DNA of 64,000 nucleotides, taken from the NCBI RefSeq assembly GCF_002846205.1, contig NZ_PHKV01000013.1, positions 17,473 to 81,472 of the forward strand, given 5' to 3'. The position numbers and the translations under genes are program-made. This DNA comes from Xanthomonas prunicola (GTDB lineage: Bacteria > Pseudomonadota > Gammaproteobacteria > Xanthomonadales > Xanthomonadaceae). Shown in pieces: positions 1-8,724 of this stretch. The first letter of the stretch is position 1; each line of letters starts with the position of its first letter. The notes beneath the pieces are model-generated. The model saw only the letters and a program-made list of their open reading frames with translations, did no database searches and was not told the origin of the DNA.

Positions 1-976
1 CTGCGCGCTCAATGAACTGGCAGAACGCCTCAGTGAGCGGGATACTCTGGCACCATGTCTCAATAAACATGAACTGTCCGGCCTCATTGACCTCTAGGAA
101 GATCCATTGATCATTCTCATCAATGATGAAATCAAATCCGCCACTGACAATGTCGAGCCGCTCCATGAGGTTGAGACATTTGTGGTAAATTTCTTCGGGG
201 AGAACTGCCGGCGCACACGCCTTGATGCCGCCTTGTCCTATTCTCCAGTCGAGGTCTCCACCGTCCAGCGTGTGGGACTCAATCTTCACCCCACCGTAAA
301 AACGACCAAAGAACTGTATACGGGCCTCATACTTCTTTGGAATCTTGGCTTGAAAAATCCCTGGAGTTGACGCTAGCAGATTATGCTCGGGCAGTAGCTC
401 TGCCGTCACTTTTGCTGTAAAAGTCTGGATTATTGAACCATCCTCTTCCCATACATAGCCTGTTAGTGGCTTGTAGATATGCTCCCCAGCATTTTCGATG
501 AAGGTTCTTATTTCCCTGGGGTTGTTGCTAATCAATGTTCGCGGAATGAGAAGCCCGGCAGCCTGCGCCTCCAAGAGCTGATGAATTTTTAGTTCACAGG
601 CGTCTGCGCTAACGCCCTTATTGATCCAAAACGCCTTTCTAAAGAGCGACTTGTGCGCATGGAACGCCGCGTCCAGCTCCATCTGAGCGAACTGTCGATC
701 CCTGACGTCGATGAGCTTCGGTACTTCCGGCACACGCCGACGCCTGTTCCAGACGACACCGATGTCATGTTCATTGAAATCATGCTCCCCTGTACTGACT
801 CGTACATCTGCATGCCTTTCTGCATACCTGATGCTCACCGAAGATCTGGTGGGATAGTCCTCGGCATTCCACCGAATGACGCGACTGCCGCGCTTAGATA
901 GTGCTTGCCCAAGGACGGCTGCATGGAAATCCCCATCGAGAGAGTTGATCAGTACCGCTTTTTTGTATGTATCCAT
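1..976 (-). CDS. ATP-grasp peptide ligase, graspetide-synthetase-like (MvdC/MvdD type), 3' end cut by window edge
   Basis: My own translation of the minus strand gives an open frame from ATG at 976 to the window edge, 325 residues without a stop; an in-frame TGA lies upstream at 1016-1018. The protein starts MDTYKKAVLINSLDGD, then has VVWNRRRRVP (about 74-83), a nucleotide-binding lysine in IYKPLTG (about 167-173), KIPKKYEARIQF (about 211-222), DLDWRIG (241-247, giving the DxR motif) and FLEVNEAGQFMFIE (293-306), the Mg-binding E/N end of the ATP-grasp fold. DxR plus the EVNEAG block is typical of enzymes that crosslink or esterify RiPP precursor peptides with ATP; RimK-type ligases are the alternative. 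Members are about 320-330 aa, so only a few residues are missing. ATG at 994 is a second possible start. Base composition is clearly poorer in GC than tamA next door, suggesting transfer. No precursor peptide gene is visible upstream; it may lie to the left, outside the window. Confidence 0.85.
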   Translation of the reverse strand, partial: MDTYKKAVLINSLDGDFHAAVLGQALSKRGSRVIRWNAEDYPTRSSVSIRYAERHADVRVSTGEHDFNEHDIGVVWNRRRRVPEVPKLIDVRDRQFAQMELDAAFHAHKSLFRKAFWINKGVSADACELKIHQLLEAQAAGLLIPRTLISNNPREIRTFIENAGEHIYKPLTGYVWEEDGSIIQTFTAKVTAELLPEHNLLASTPGIFQAKIPKKYEARIQFFGRFYGGVKIESHTLDGGDLDWRIGQGGIKACAPAVLPEEIYHKCLNLMERLDIVSGGFDFIIDENDQWIFLEVNEAGQFMFIETWCQSIPLTEAFCQFIERA

Positions 977-1360
977 ACATGCCTGTCTTTGCATACTTTC
1001 ATTGCATCCGCATTCTCAGCAAGCTTGGCCAAAAGAGGCGAAAACGACCTAAGCAGCTGGCGTTTCAGGTACTTTTACCGTCATTACATAACCACAATAA
1101 TTTTGGTATTGAATTGAGCATGGTGTTTAAGTGCAGAAGGCGGAACGTGCATTTACGTGTGGCTCACTACCTATAGCACAGCGAGCTCAAGCGGAGCAAC
1201 TGTGCTGACCAAATGCCGTCAAATCCGACGAGATAGAACGGGCGCAGGGTGTGAAATAACCGTTAAATCCATCTTGACTCAAACGAAGTGGTGCCACTCG
1301 TGTAATCACGCTTCTTAAGTTTTTTTGTCCCTTCACGCCGAGGCTGGGTATCCTTTGACG
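977..1360. other. AT-rich intergenic region between divergent ATP-grasp gene and tamA
   Basis: This stretch carries the promoters of the leftward ATP-grasp gene and of rightward tamA. It is GC-poor up to about 1330 and then changes abruptly to the normal composition of the chromosome. I checked short minus-strand frames for a graspetide precursor (Thr/Ser- and Glu/Asp-rich core) and found none that convinces. No RNA gene was recognised. Confidence 0.5.
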
Positions 1361-3142
1361 ATGCTTAAAGTCGCGTTTGCTCTTTCCCTGCTGTGCACCC
1401 TGTTCGTTCCGCTGCAAGCGGTTGCTCGGGCAACCATCGACAGGATCGAAATCAAGGGGTTAGACGACGGCGACGACGCCGAGATGATCGAGAACATTCA
1501 GGTCTCTTTGTCTCTCTATGAGGCCGTCGGCAAGGAACAGGGCGAGTCGCGTCTGGAGTATCTGCTGGCACAAGCCGAGCGGCAGACGCGTGAGGCGCTG
1601 GAGCCGTTTGGCTATTACTCGCCGACCATCGCGCTGGCTGCGCCACGTGCGGGCGACAGGGTGACCGTGGTGATCACGGTGGACCGTGGCGAGCCGGTGC
1701 GGGTGCGCACCTCGCATATCTCGATCACCGGCTGGGCCGAGCAGGACCGCTACCTGGGCCAGGACCTCAAGCAGTTCGAGCCGCGCGAGGGCCAGGTCTT
1801 CAGCCATCCGCAATACGAAGCCAGCAAGGTGCGCATTACCCGACGCCTGGCCGAGCGTGGCTACTTCGATGCCGACATCACCCAGCGCCGCGTTGCGATC
1901 ACGCGTGCCGAGCATGCGGCCGATATCGATCTGAACTGGGATAGCGGCCGCCGTTACGACATGGGCAAGGTGCGCTTTGACTACGACTACTTCCGCGATG
2001 GCCTGTTCGACCCGCTGGTGTACTGGGACGAGGGCAGCTACTACCACGAAGGCAAGCTGGATCGGCTGCGTGAGTCGCTGACCAAGCTGGATTACTTCAG
2101 CACCATCGACATCCAGCCCAAGCCAGAAGAAGCCGACGCCGATGGCCGCGTGCCGGTGGACGTCAAACTTACCCGCGCCAAGCGCACCGTCTACACCGCC
2201 GGCCTGAGTTACGGCAGCGAGAGCGGCGCCGGTGTGCGCGGTGGCGTGGAGCGGCGCTATGTGAACTCGCGCGGCCACAAGATGGACACGCAGCTGGACT
2301 ACGCACAGAACCGCAAGAGCCTGACCACCAGCTACCGCGTGCCGGCGTTCCGTTGGCTGGATGGCTGGTATACCGCCTCGGCGCGGCTGTACGACGAGCA
2401 GACCGACTACATCGATCTGCGCAACGTCAAACTCACCGGCAGCCGCAGCGGCCAGATCAATGAGCGCTGGAGTGCGATCGCCTCGATCAACGCCCTGCGC
2501 GAGCGTTGGCGCTTCAGCAGCGGCGACGATTTCGACGGCGCGGTGTACGAAACCTCCACGCTGATCTACCCGCAGCTGCAGGCCAACTACATCAACGTCG
2601 ACGACCGGCTGTTTCCGCGCAGCGGCGTGTCCGGCCAGATGTTCATCCGCGGCGGCGCCGAGGGTGCCGGCTCCGATACCAACTTCGGCCAGTTGTATGG
2701 CCAACTGCGCTGGTTTCTGGGCGCTGGCGACAACAGCCGGATCATCCTGCGCGGCGAAGGTGGCACCACCTGGACCAGCGACCTGGTGGCGATGCCGCCG
2801 AGCCTGCGCTTCTTCGCCGGTGGCGCAAACAGTATTCGCGGTTATGCGTTTCGCGAGGTCGGCCCGCGCACGCCCAAGCCCGACGAATTCGCACTGGGTG
2901 CCAAGAACGTGGTCACCGCCAGTGCGGAATACGAGCATTACCTCAAGGGTGGCCCGTGGGGCGGCGCGGTGTTCGTCGACAGCGGTAGCGCGTTCGATGA
3001 CCGGCCGGACTGGCACACCGGTATCGGCTTCGGCCTGCGTTGGCGCTCGCCAGTGGGCCCGGTGCGCGTGGACATCGCGCATGGCTTGAATGACCCCGAC
3101 TCGCAGTTTCAGCTCTACATCGATATCGGGGCCAATCTGTGA
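1361..3142 (+). CDS. tamA: Translocation and assembly module outer-membrane protein TamA
   Basis: Omp85-family protein of 593 aa from ATG 1361. It begins with a signal peptide (MLKVAFALSLLCTLF, cleaved near VARA), followed by POTRA-like domains to about residue 260 and a C-terminal 16-strand-type barrel. The lid-loop signature GGANSIRGYAF lies near residue 490, and the chain ends in a beta strand (FQLYIDIGANL) as outer-membrane barrels do. With TamB it inserts autotransporters and other beta-barrel proteins, or moves phospholipids, between the membranes. A TTG at 1325 in the same frame would put twelve residues before the signal peptide, so ATG 1361 is preferred. The stop overlaps the start of tamB by four bases. 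Confidence 0.93.
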   Translation: MLKVAFALSLLCTLFVPLQAVARATIDRIEIKGLDDGDDAEMIENIQVSLSLYEAVGKEQGESRLEYLLAQAERQTREALEPFGYYSPTIALAAPRAGDRVTVVITVDRGEPVRVRTSHISITGWAEQDRYLGQDLKQFEPREGQVFSHPQYEASKVRITRRLAERGYFDADITQRRVAITRAEHAADIDLNWDSGRRYDMGKVRFDYDYFRDGLFDPLVYWDEGSYYHEGKLDRLRESLTKLDYFSTIDIQPKPEEADADGRVPVDVKLTRAKRTVYTAGLSYGSESGAGVRGGVERRYVNSRGHKMDTQLDYAQNRKSLTTSYRVPAFRWLDGWYTASARLYDEQTDYIDLRNVKLTGSRSGQINERWSAIASINALRERWRFSSGDDFDGAVYETSTLIYPQLQANYINVDDRLFPRSGVSGQMFIRGGAEGAGSDTNFGQLYGQLRWFLGAGDNSRIILRGEGGTTWTSDLVAMPPSLRFFAGGANSIRGYAFREVGPRTPKPDEFALGAKNVVTASAEYEHYLKGGPWGGAVFVDSGSAFDDRPDWHTGIGFGLRWRSPVGPVRVDIAHGLNDPDSQFQLYIDIGANL

Positions 3143-6100
3143 GCACACCCACGCCGCCGCCCGCCGCACCACCCCGCGCGCGCTTCTATCGCCGCCGCCG
3201 GTTCTGGGTAGGCTCGGGCCTGACCGTGCTCGGGCTGGTGCTGCTGGCCTTGATCGCGCTCTATTGGTTATTGCAGACCGTGGCCGGGCGCGACGTGTTG
3301 CTGGCGCAGGTGGTTGCGCGCCTGCCGGTGGGTGCCACCTTTACCTACGGCAAAGTCGAGGGCCCGGTCGCCGGCCCGCTGACCTTGCGCAATGTCGACT
3401 TCAGGTATCAGGACATCCACTTCACCGCCGAGCGCGTGTATCTGGAGCCGGATCTGCGCCCGCTCTTGGGGCGCAAGCTGCAGCTGGACGCGGTGCAGGT
3501 CAGCAACGCCACCTTGAATCTGGGCAAGAGCGACGAGCCGTTCAAACTCCCCAGCTGGCCCGAGTCGCTGCCGCAGATCGACGTGCCGCTGGCGATCCAG
3601 GCCGACAATATCGATGTGCAGAACCTGCGCATCACCCAGCTGCAGCAGCCGATGATCGTGCTGCACAAGATGCAGGGCGGGCTGGAAGTGGCCACCGGCG
3701 AACTGCGCACGCGCGATCTGGTGATCGACACCGACATGGGCGATTTCCGCCTGCATGGCGATTACGTGCCCAACGACGCGTATCGCGCCGACCTCACCGC
3801 CACGGCAGTGTTACCGGCCGCGCGCGGGCGTACCCCGGCCAGCCTGGGGCTGGTGGCACGCGGCGACCTGGACAAGATGGAAGTGGCCATCGCCGGCCGC
3901 GCGCCGGCACCGCTGCAGGCCAGTCTGGTGTTTACCGGCCGCGACGACCCGACCTGGGCGTTCAAGGCGGTCACCGACGCGCTGGATCCCTCGCTGCTGA
4001 TTCCGGCCGCTGAGGGGCAGGCCAATCCGCCCGGCACGCCGATCGCACTGAACCTGCAAGCCTCCGGCAAGGGCGGCAACGCCGATCTGCACGGCCGCAT
4101 CAAGCAAGGTGAGTTGAGCGCCACGCTGCAGCCTTCGCATATCGGCCTGGCCGAACAGGTACTCACCGTCGAACCGTTGGTGATCGACACCTTCGAAGGC
4201 CGCACGCAATTGCGCGGCACCGCCGATTTCCGCGATATCCAAAATCCGAGTTTCCGGTTTGCGGTCAACGCCAGCGGCCTGCGTTTCACGCCAGCGGCGG
4301 ACCCGGCAACACCCGAGGCGCCGCTGGTGCCGGTGGAGTTGCAGGACGCACGCCTGGGCGTGGCCGGCACCTTGAAGGCGTGGGCCGCGATCGGCCGCGC
4401 CACGGTCGAGCGCGATGGTCAGCAGGCCGAGCTGGTCTTCGACAGCCGCGGCAATGACCAACGTGCGCAGCTCAAGCAGGTGCAGGCGAAAACGCCCGGC
4501 GGCTTGCTGGATCTCACCGGCGAAGTGGCTTGGGCGCCGGAGCTGCAATGGGATGTCAGCGCACAACTGGCCAAGTTCGACCCGGGTTATTTCGCGCCGG
4601 GCTGGAATGGCAACCTGTCCGGCAAGATCGCGTCCAAGGGTCGCCAGTTGCCGGCACCGGCGGGCGGCGTCTCGCCGGGCTTTGAAGCCACTGCGGAGAT
4701 TCCCAGTTTGACCGGGCAGCTGCGTCAACGCGCGCTGTCGGCCAATGGCAAATTCGCATTGCGCGGCGAACAGGGCGAAGGCGATTTGCAACTGGCGCTG
4801 GGCAATAGCCGCATCAACGCCAAGGGCAAGGTCGGCGACCAGCTCGATATCGCCGCGCAGCTGCAGCCGTTGCAACTGGACGATGTGCTGCCTGGCGCCA
4901 CCGGCGTAGTACGTGGGCAGCTGCAGGTCAGCGGCAAGCGCGACGCACCCGACATCACCGCCGACATCACCGGCAATGGCCTGCGCTGGAACACCTATAG
5001 CGCGCAGAGCATCAGCCTGCGTGGCCGGCTGCCGTGGCGCGGCAGCGATGGGCAACTGGCGTTGCAAGGCACCGCCATCGAAGCCGGTGCGGTGCTGGAC
5101 AGCGTGCGCGTACAGGCGCGCGGCGCAGTGGAAGCCTTGCGGCTGGATGCCGACATCGCCAACAGCATGGCCAGCGTTGCCCTGCAGGGCGATGTACGGC
5201 GCAACGGCGAGCGCTGGCAGGGCCAGGTCGCCACCTTGCGGATTGCACCTTCCAAGGGCGATGCCTGGGCACTGCGTCAGCCGGCGCAGTTCAGTACCGA
5301 CGGTGCGGCCTTCACCTTGTCCGATACCTGCCTGGGCGCAGCCACCGGCGGCGCGCTCTGCGCCAGCGCCAACTGGCCGCGCGAAGGCATGGTGGTGCAT
5401 GGCGATGCACTGCCGCTGTCGCTGGTGCAGCCATGGCTGCCGAAGCAGGAAGGCCGGCAGATCTATCTGCGTGGCGAACTGTCGCTGGACGGCAGCTTCA
5501 AGCCGCGCGGCAACGCGTGGGAAGGCAGCCTGCGCATCGCATCGCCCGAAGGCGGTATTCGTCTGGGCGAAACCCGTTACGCCGCCGTGGCCGGTAACCC
5601 CAATCGCGGCGAACTGTTGCGCTACGACCAGTTCAGCATGCAGGCCGATTTCACCCAGCAGCAGATCCAGGGCAAGCTCGGTATCGGCTTCCAGGGCGCC
5701 GGCTTTGTCGATGCCAAGTTCAACACCGGCTGGGATGCGTACGCACCGCTCAACGGCGAGCTGTATCTCAATATGTCGCGGCTGTACTGGCTGGAGCTGG
5801 TCATTGCCGATGTGGTGCGGCCGAAGGGGCTGGTCGAAGGCCACGTGAGCCTGCGCGGCACCCGCGACAAACCGCTGCTCGGCGGCGATGCCACCTTGAG
5901 CGATTTCACCGCCGAATACCCGTCGATGGGTTTGACCCTGAGCGAAGGCAAGGGCCGCTTCGACGCATTGCCGGATGGCTCGGCCAAGATCACCGCCTCG
6001 GCCAAATCCGGCGAAGGCACGCTCACCGTCGATGGCGGGTTGTCGTGGTTCGGCACCAGCACGCCGCTGCTGCTGAATATCCGCGGCAATAACGTGCTGG

Positions 6101-6996
6101 CGTACAACACCAGCGAGTTGCGCATCATCGCCAACCCGGACATGCAGTTCGGCATTACCGATAACACCATGCATCTGCGCGGCAAGGTCACCGTGCCCGA
6201 GGCCGACATCGACCTGGAACGCCTGGACCGCGGCACCTCGGTGTCCGAAGACGTGGTGGTGCTGGATCCGGTAGATCCAGAACAAACGCCAGCCTCGCCA
6301 TTGGATATGGACCTGGCGATCGTGCTCGGCGACAAGGTCAACATGACCGGTTTCGGCCTCAAGGGCGGACTGAGCGGGCAGATGCAGATTCGCGCGCGTC
6401 CGGGCCGCGAGATGACCGCCAGCGGCGGGCTGGATGTGCGCGGCCGCTACAAGGCCTATGGCCAGGATCTGACCATCAGCCGCGGCCAGCTGACCTGGAA
6501 CAACAACATCGTCTCCGACCCACGCGTGAGCCTGCGCGCCGAGCGCAAGATCGGCGATGTCACCGCCGGTATCGACGTCAGCGGCCGCGCCGAATCGCCG
6601 CGCGCCGATGTGTGGTCCGAGCCGGCAATGTCGCAATCCGAAGCGCTGTCGTACCTGGTCCTCGGCCGCGGCCTGTCCACGGCCAGCAGCGACGAAACCC
6701 AGCAGGTCAGCGCCGCCTCGGCGGCATTGTCGGCTGGCAGCAGCCTGATCGCCTCGCAGATCGGCGCCAAGCTCGGCCTGGACGAAGCCGGCGTCAGCCA
6801 ATCCAGCACGCTGGGCTCGGTGGTGGGCTTTGGCAAGTATCTCTCGCCCAAACTCTATGTCGGTTACGGCGTCTCGATGATCGGCGGCGGCTCGGTCCTG
6901 ACGCTGAAATACCTGCTCAGCCGCGGCTTCGATATCGAAGCCGAATCCAGCACGGTGGAGACCAAGGGCTCGGTGAATTGGCGGCGGGAGAAGTAG
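3139..6996 (+). CDS. tamB: Translocation and assembly module inner-membrane protein TamB (DUF490)
   Basis: 1285-residue protein starting at GTG 3139 inside the tamA stop (GTGA overlap), so the two are translationally coupled. A basic N-terminus (RFYRRRRF) leads into one membrane anchor (about residues 22-46, GLTVLGLVLLALIALYWLL). A very long repetitive beta-strand region spans the periplasm, and the C-terminal third is the TamB/DUF490 domain ending in SVNWRREK. Length and architecture are standard for TamB of gammaproteobacteria. TamB belongs to the AsmA-like bridge proteins, which form hydrophobic grooves for lipid transport, and pairs with TamA in the outer membrane. Nothing is unusual in it apart from the GTG start. 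Confidence 0.95.
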   Translation: MSTPTPPPAAPPRARFYRRRRFWVGSGLTVLGLVLLALIALYWLLQTVAGRDVLLAQVVARLPVGATFTYGKVEGPVAGPLTLRNVDFRYQDIHFTAERVYLEPDLRPLLGRKLQLDAVQVSNATLNLGKSDEPFKLPSWPESLPQIDVPLAIQADNIDVQNLRITQLQQPMIVLHKMQGGLEVATGELRTRDLVIDTDMGDFRLHGDYVPNDAYRADLTATAVLPAARGRTPASLGLVARGDLDKMEVAIAGRAPAPLQASLVFTGRDDPTWAFKAVTDALDPSLLIPAAEGQANPPGTPIALNLQASGKGGNADLHGRIKQGELSATLQPSHIGLAEQVLTVEPLVIDTFEGRTQLRGTADFRDIQNPSFRFAVNASGLRFTPAADPATPEAPLVPVELQDARLGVAGTLKAWAAIGRATVERDGQQAELVFDSRGNDQRAQLKQVQAKTPGGLLDLTGEVAWAPELQWDVSAQLAKFDPGYFAPGWNGNLSGKIASKGRQLPAPAGGVSPGFEATAEIPSLTGQLRQRALSANGKFALRGEQGEGDLQLALGNSRINAKGKVGDQLDIAAQLQPLQLDDVLPGATGVVRGQLQVSGKRDAPDITADITGNGLRWNTYSAQSISLRGRLPWRGSDGQLALQGTAIEAGAVLDSVRVQARGAVEALRLDADIANSMASVALQGDVRRNGERWQGQVATLRIAPSKGDAWALRQPAQFSTDGAAFTLSDTCLGAATGGALCASANWPREGMVVHGDALPLSLVQPWLPKQEGRQIYLRGELSLDGSFKPRGNAWEGSLRIASPEGGIRLGETRYAAVAGNPNRGELLRYDQFSMQADFTQQQIQGKLGIGFQGAGFVDAKFNTGWDAYAPLNGELYLNMSRLYWLELVIADVVRPKGLVEGHVSLRGTRDKPLLGGDATLSDFTAEYPSMGLTLSEGKGRFDALPDGSAKITASAKSGEGTLTVDGGLSWFGTSTPLLLNIRGNNVLAYNTSELRIIANPDMQFGITDNTMHLRGKVTVPEADIDLERLDRGTSVSEDVVVLDPVDPEQTPASPLDMDLAIVLGDKVNMTGFGLKGGLSGQMQIRARPGREMTASGGLDVRGRYKAYGQDLTISRGQLTWNNNIVSDPRVSLRAERKIGDVTAGIDVSGRAESPRADVWSEPAMSQSEALSYLVLGRGLSTASSDETQQVSAASAALSAGSSLIASQIGAKLGLDEAGVSQSSTLGSVVGFGKYLSPKLYVGYGVSMIGGGSVLTLKYLLSRGFDIEAESSTVETKGSVNWRREK

Positions 6997-7208
6997 GTCG
7001 TGACAGTTGGCTGGCGGAACTGCTGGCCCCTCTGCGAAGTCTGCCGCCAGCGGCCTGTAGATCGTATTGTGCAAATAGAAGGCTAGATCACTTGCGCCGG
7101 CAAGTATCTTCCGAGTTGTGGTGAGAAAGGACTCCAGTTGGGTTGATTACGATTGACCCGGAACTGGTGTTGCATAATAACTTTACAAGTCAGTCGAGCT
7201 AGCACAGC

Positions 7209-7412
7209 ATGAGGGCTGCCAGAAGAAGATGGCTCAGGGCGCTTGTGGTTTATCAGATTGGTTACATCATCTTTTTTTCCGTGTTCTTTCTGATACTCCA
7301 GTGGTCCAGAGTGGATATGGCATTGGCCAAAACAGTGAAGTTGTTTTTATTCTCGGAATTGTTACTAGTTGTAGCGTTGGCAATCGACTATTCGAAAATT
7401 CGTAGGCGGTAA
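7209..7412 (+). CDS. Small two-helix membrane protein, unknown function
   Basis: 67-aa frame from ATG 7209 with a basic start (MRAARRRWLR), two hydrophobic segments (about 13-31, VYQIGYIIFFSVFFLIL, and about 43-59, VKLFLFSELLLVVALAI) and a basic end (KIRRR). That layout is typical of a genuine tiny inner-membrane protein. The region is markedly AT-richer than its neighbours, and no good ribosome-binding site precedes the ATG, so it may be recent or spurious. It stands alone between tamB and the dehydroquinase-like genes. I do not recognise a family. Confidence 0.4.
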   Translation: MRAARRRWLRALVVYQIGYIIFFSVFFLILQWSRVDMALAKTVKLFLFSELLLVVALAIDYSKIRRR

Positions 7413-7627
7413 GTCCACGCCCTGCAGAACCAGGTTCACATGGCGTAAACGCTTTTCAGCCCCGTGTACGTTGAGCATCGTCATCGCTGGCAGATCGCGC
7501 GGTTTTGGTTGGTGAAGACGGGCCGTTACGTACTCTTTATGTTCGCGAAGTGGTGCGGATCTAGCCTCTTTACGCCACGCAGATCTACCTTGGCACCCCC
7601 GCACAGCAGTGCGTTGAGCCGAACACG

Positions 7628-8056
7628 ATGTGTATCCTGATTTTGCGAGGTCCTCAGGTCGATCCGGCGCCGTTGGTGCCGGTGCAGTTGCCTGAGTGTG
7701 CTGGGCGTGCGTTGCGCACGCTGGCGTGTGCCGATGTGGATAGCTTGATTGCCGAGCTGCATGCGGCCGGTGGCGATGCCGAGGTGGAGCTGGTGTTGCT
7801 GGATTCGGGCGATCTGCCCTTGTCCGAGCGCAGCTGCGCGCGTGCCTTGCGTGCTGCCGTGGACGCGTTGCCCACGCCGTATATCGAGCTGCATACCGAT
7901 GCCGATCAGGAGCTGGAGCCGTGGCTGCATGCGCAGCATGCGCCGTTGGCGGTGGTGATCACGCCGCACGATGCGCCGCGCGCGTATGCGATGTCGCTCG
8001 GCATTGCCGCGCGCTGCCTGCCGTCGCTGCGCGCGCCATTGCGCGTTGCGGCCTGA
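7628..8056 (+). CDS. Type II 3-dehydroquinate dehydratase-like protein, active site degenerate (paralogue 1)
   Basis: 142-aa protein that can be laid against AroQ from end to end. ILILRGPQVDP takes the place of the AroQ ILVLNGPNLN strand and loop. VLLDSGDLPLSER replaces NPGAYTHTS, IELHTD keeps the strand and histidine of IEVHLSN, and AYAMSLGIAARCL matches the final helix. The catalytic Arg/Tyr loop, the first Asn and the THTS histidine are missing, so dehydration of 3-dehydroquinate is unlikely. AroQ is normally about 145-150 aa, close to this length. The gene is followed after 10 bp by a second protein of the same kind, suggesting an operon and perhaps a heteromeric assembly in place of the dodecamer. 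Family assignment is by motif reading only. The start has only a weak ribosome-binding site. Confidence 0.6.
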   Translation: MCILILRGPQVDPAPLVPVQLPECAGRALRTLACADVDSLIAELHAAGGDAEVELVLLDSGDLPLSERSCARALRAAVDALPTPYIELHTDADQELEPWLHAQHAPLAVVITPHDAPRAYAMSLGIAARCLPSLRAPLRVAA

Positions 8057-8066
8057 GGAGGACGCC

Positions 8067-8516
8067 ATGTCGATCGTGATCATGCGTGGGCCTGAGGCCG
8101 CGCTGCCGCTGGTGCGCGGGCCGCAGCCATTGCCGCGCGCCGTTATCCGTCAATTGGTCGCGTGCGCCGGAGACGCGGGCAAGACGGTGGCGGTGCGCGC
8201 CTGTGGGTCGGAGCAGGAACTGCTGGATGCGCTACGTGTGGCCGGTCAGGCGCGGATGGAGATCGCGCTGATCGATCCGGGCAGTTGCGTGGACAGTGCG
8301 CGGTTGCATCGCGTGCTGCGCGACTTGCCTTACCCGTATGTCGAAACGCACGACGATAGCGTGGACCGCCCGGAACGTTGCCTGCCGCACGGTCTGGGGC
8401 AATGCATCGCCACGGTGCGTGGCTACTGCGCGCAGAGCTATCTGCTTGGGCTGGAGATCGCGCTGGAACATCTGGGCTGCACGGAGATTCAAGGCGATGT
8501 CCACGTCGGGACCTGA
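8067..8516 (+). CDS. Type II 3-dehydroquinate dehydratase-like protein, active site degenerate (paralogue 2)
   Basis: 149-aa protein from ATG 8067, preceded by a strong GAGGAGGA ribosome-binding site that overlaps the end of the upstream gene's region. The fold order again follows AroQ: SIVIMRGPE, then IALIDPGSCVDSARLHRVL for the NPGAYTHTS helix, PYVETHDDSVDRPE for the VEVHLSNIHARE segment, and an end helix SYLLGLEIALEHLG very like SYLLAL of true AroQ. The His of ETHDD and an Arg equivalent to the HARE arginine are kept. The Asn-Leu-Asn loop, the catalytic Tyr and the THTS histidine are not. It is more AroQ-like than its upstream neighbour, so the pair may be an ancient duplication. A role in binding a shikimate-type ligand is conceivable but unproven. 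Confidence 0.6.
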   Translation: MSIVIMRGPEAALPLVRGPQPLPRAVIRQLVACAGDAGKTVAVRACGSEQELLDALRVAGQARMEIALIDPGSCVDSARLHRVLRDLPYPYVETHDDSVDRPERCLPHGLGQCIATVRGYCAQSYLLGLEIALEHLGCTEIQGDVHVGT

Positions 8517-8724
8517 GCGGCGCCAGCTGCATTACTTCGCCGATTACGAAGGGTATTGCGACGGTCGGCCGGTGCTGTGGGGACAGCTGGCGCACAGCGT
8601 GGACGTGCCAGCCGATGGCGAGCTGGATGCAGCCGGACTGGTGTGCGCGCTGCGCCGACGTGCGGCTGAGGCGCATGGGTTGGAGGCGGGGCAGATTCGC
8701 TTATGCCAGGTCACGCGCCTGTAG
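8497..8724 (+). CDS. Small protein in the dehydroquinase-like operon, unknown function
   Basis: 75-aa frame from ATG 8497, overlapping the end of the second dehydroquinase-like gene by 20 bases in another frame. A GGAG lies about ten bases before the ATG. The sequence (starting MSTSGPERRQLHYFADYE, ending LEAGQIRLCQVTRL) has strong third-position GC in the overlap-free part, which argues for real coding, and no signal peptide or membrane segment. I recognise no family. The overlap suggests translational coupling, so the product probably works with the two upstream proteins. Confidence 0.5.
   Translation: MSTSGPERRQLHYFADYEGYCDGRPVLWGQLAHSVDVPADGELDAAGLVCALRRRAAEAHGLEAGQIRLCQVTRL

Noticed and set aside
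1187..1417. 76-codon minus-strand frame as a possible graspetide precursor
   Set aside because: It overlaps the tamA start and signal peptide and lacks the Thr/Ser and Asp/Glu core pattern; no good start site.
1460..3172. Long minus-strand frame opposite tamA
   Set aside because: An antisense shadow of a GC-rich gene; composition comes from the tamA coding strand, with no domains of its own.
3811..7074. Very long minus-strand frame opposite tamB
   Set aside because: No recognisable family; explained by the high third-position GC of tamB.
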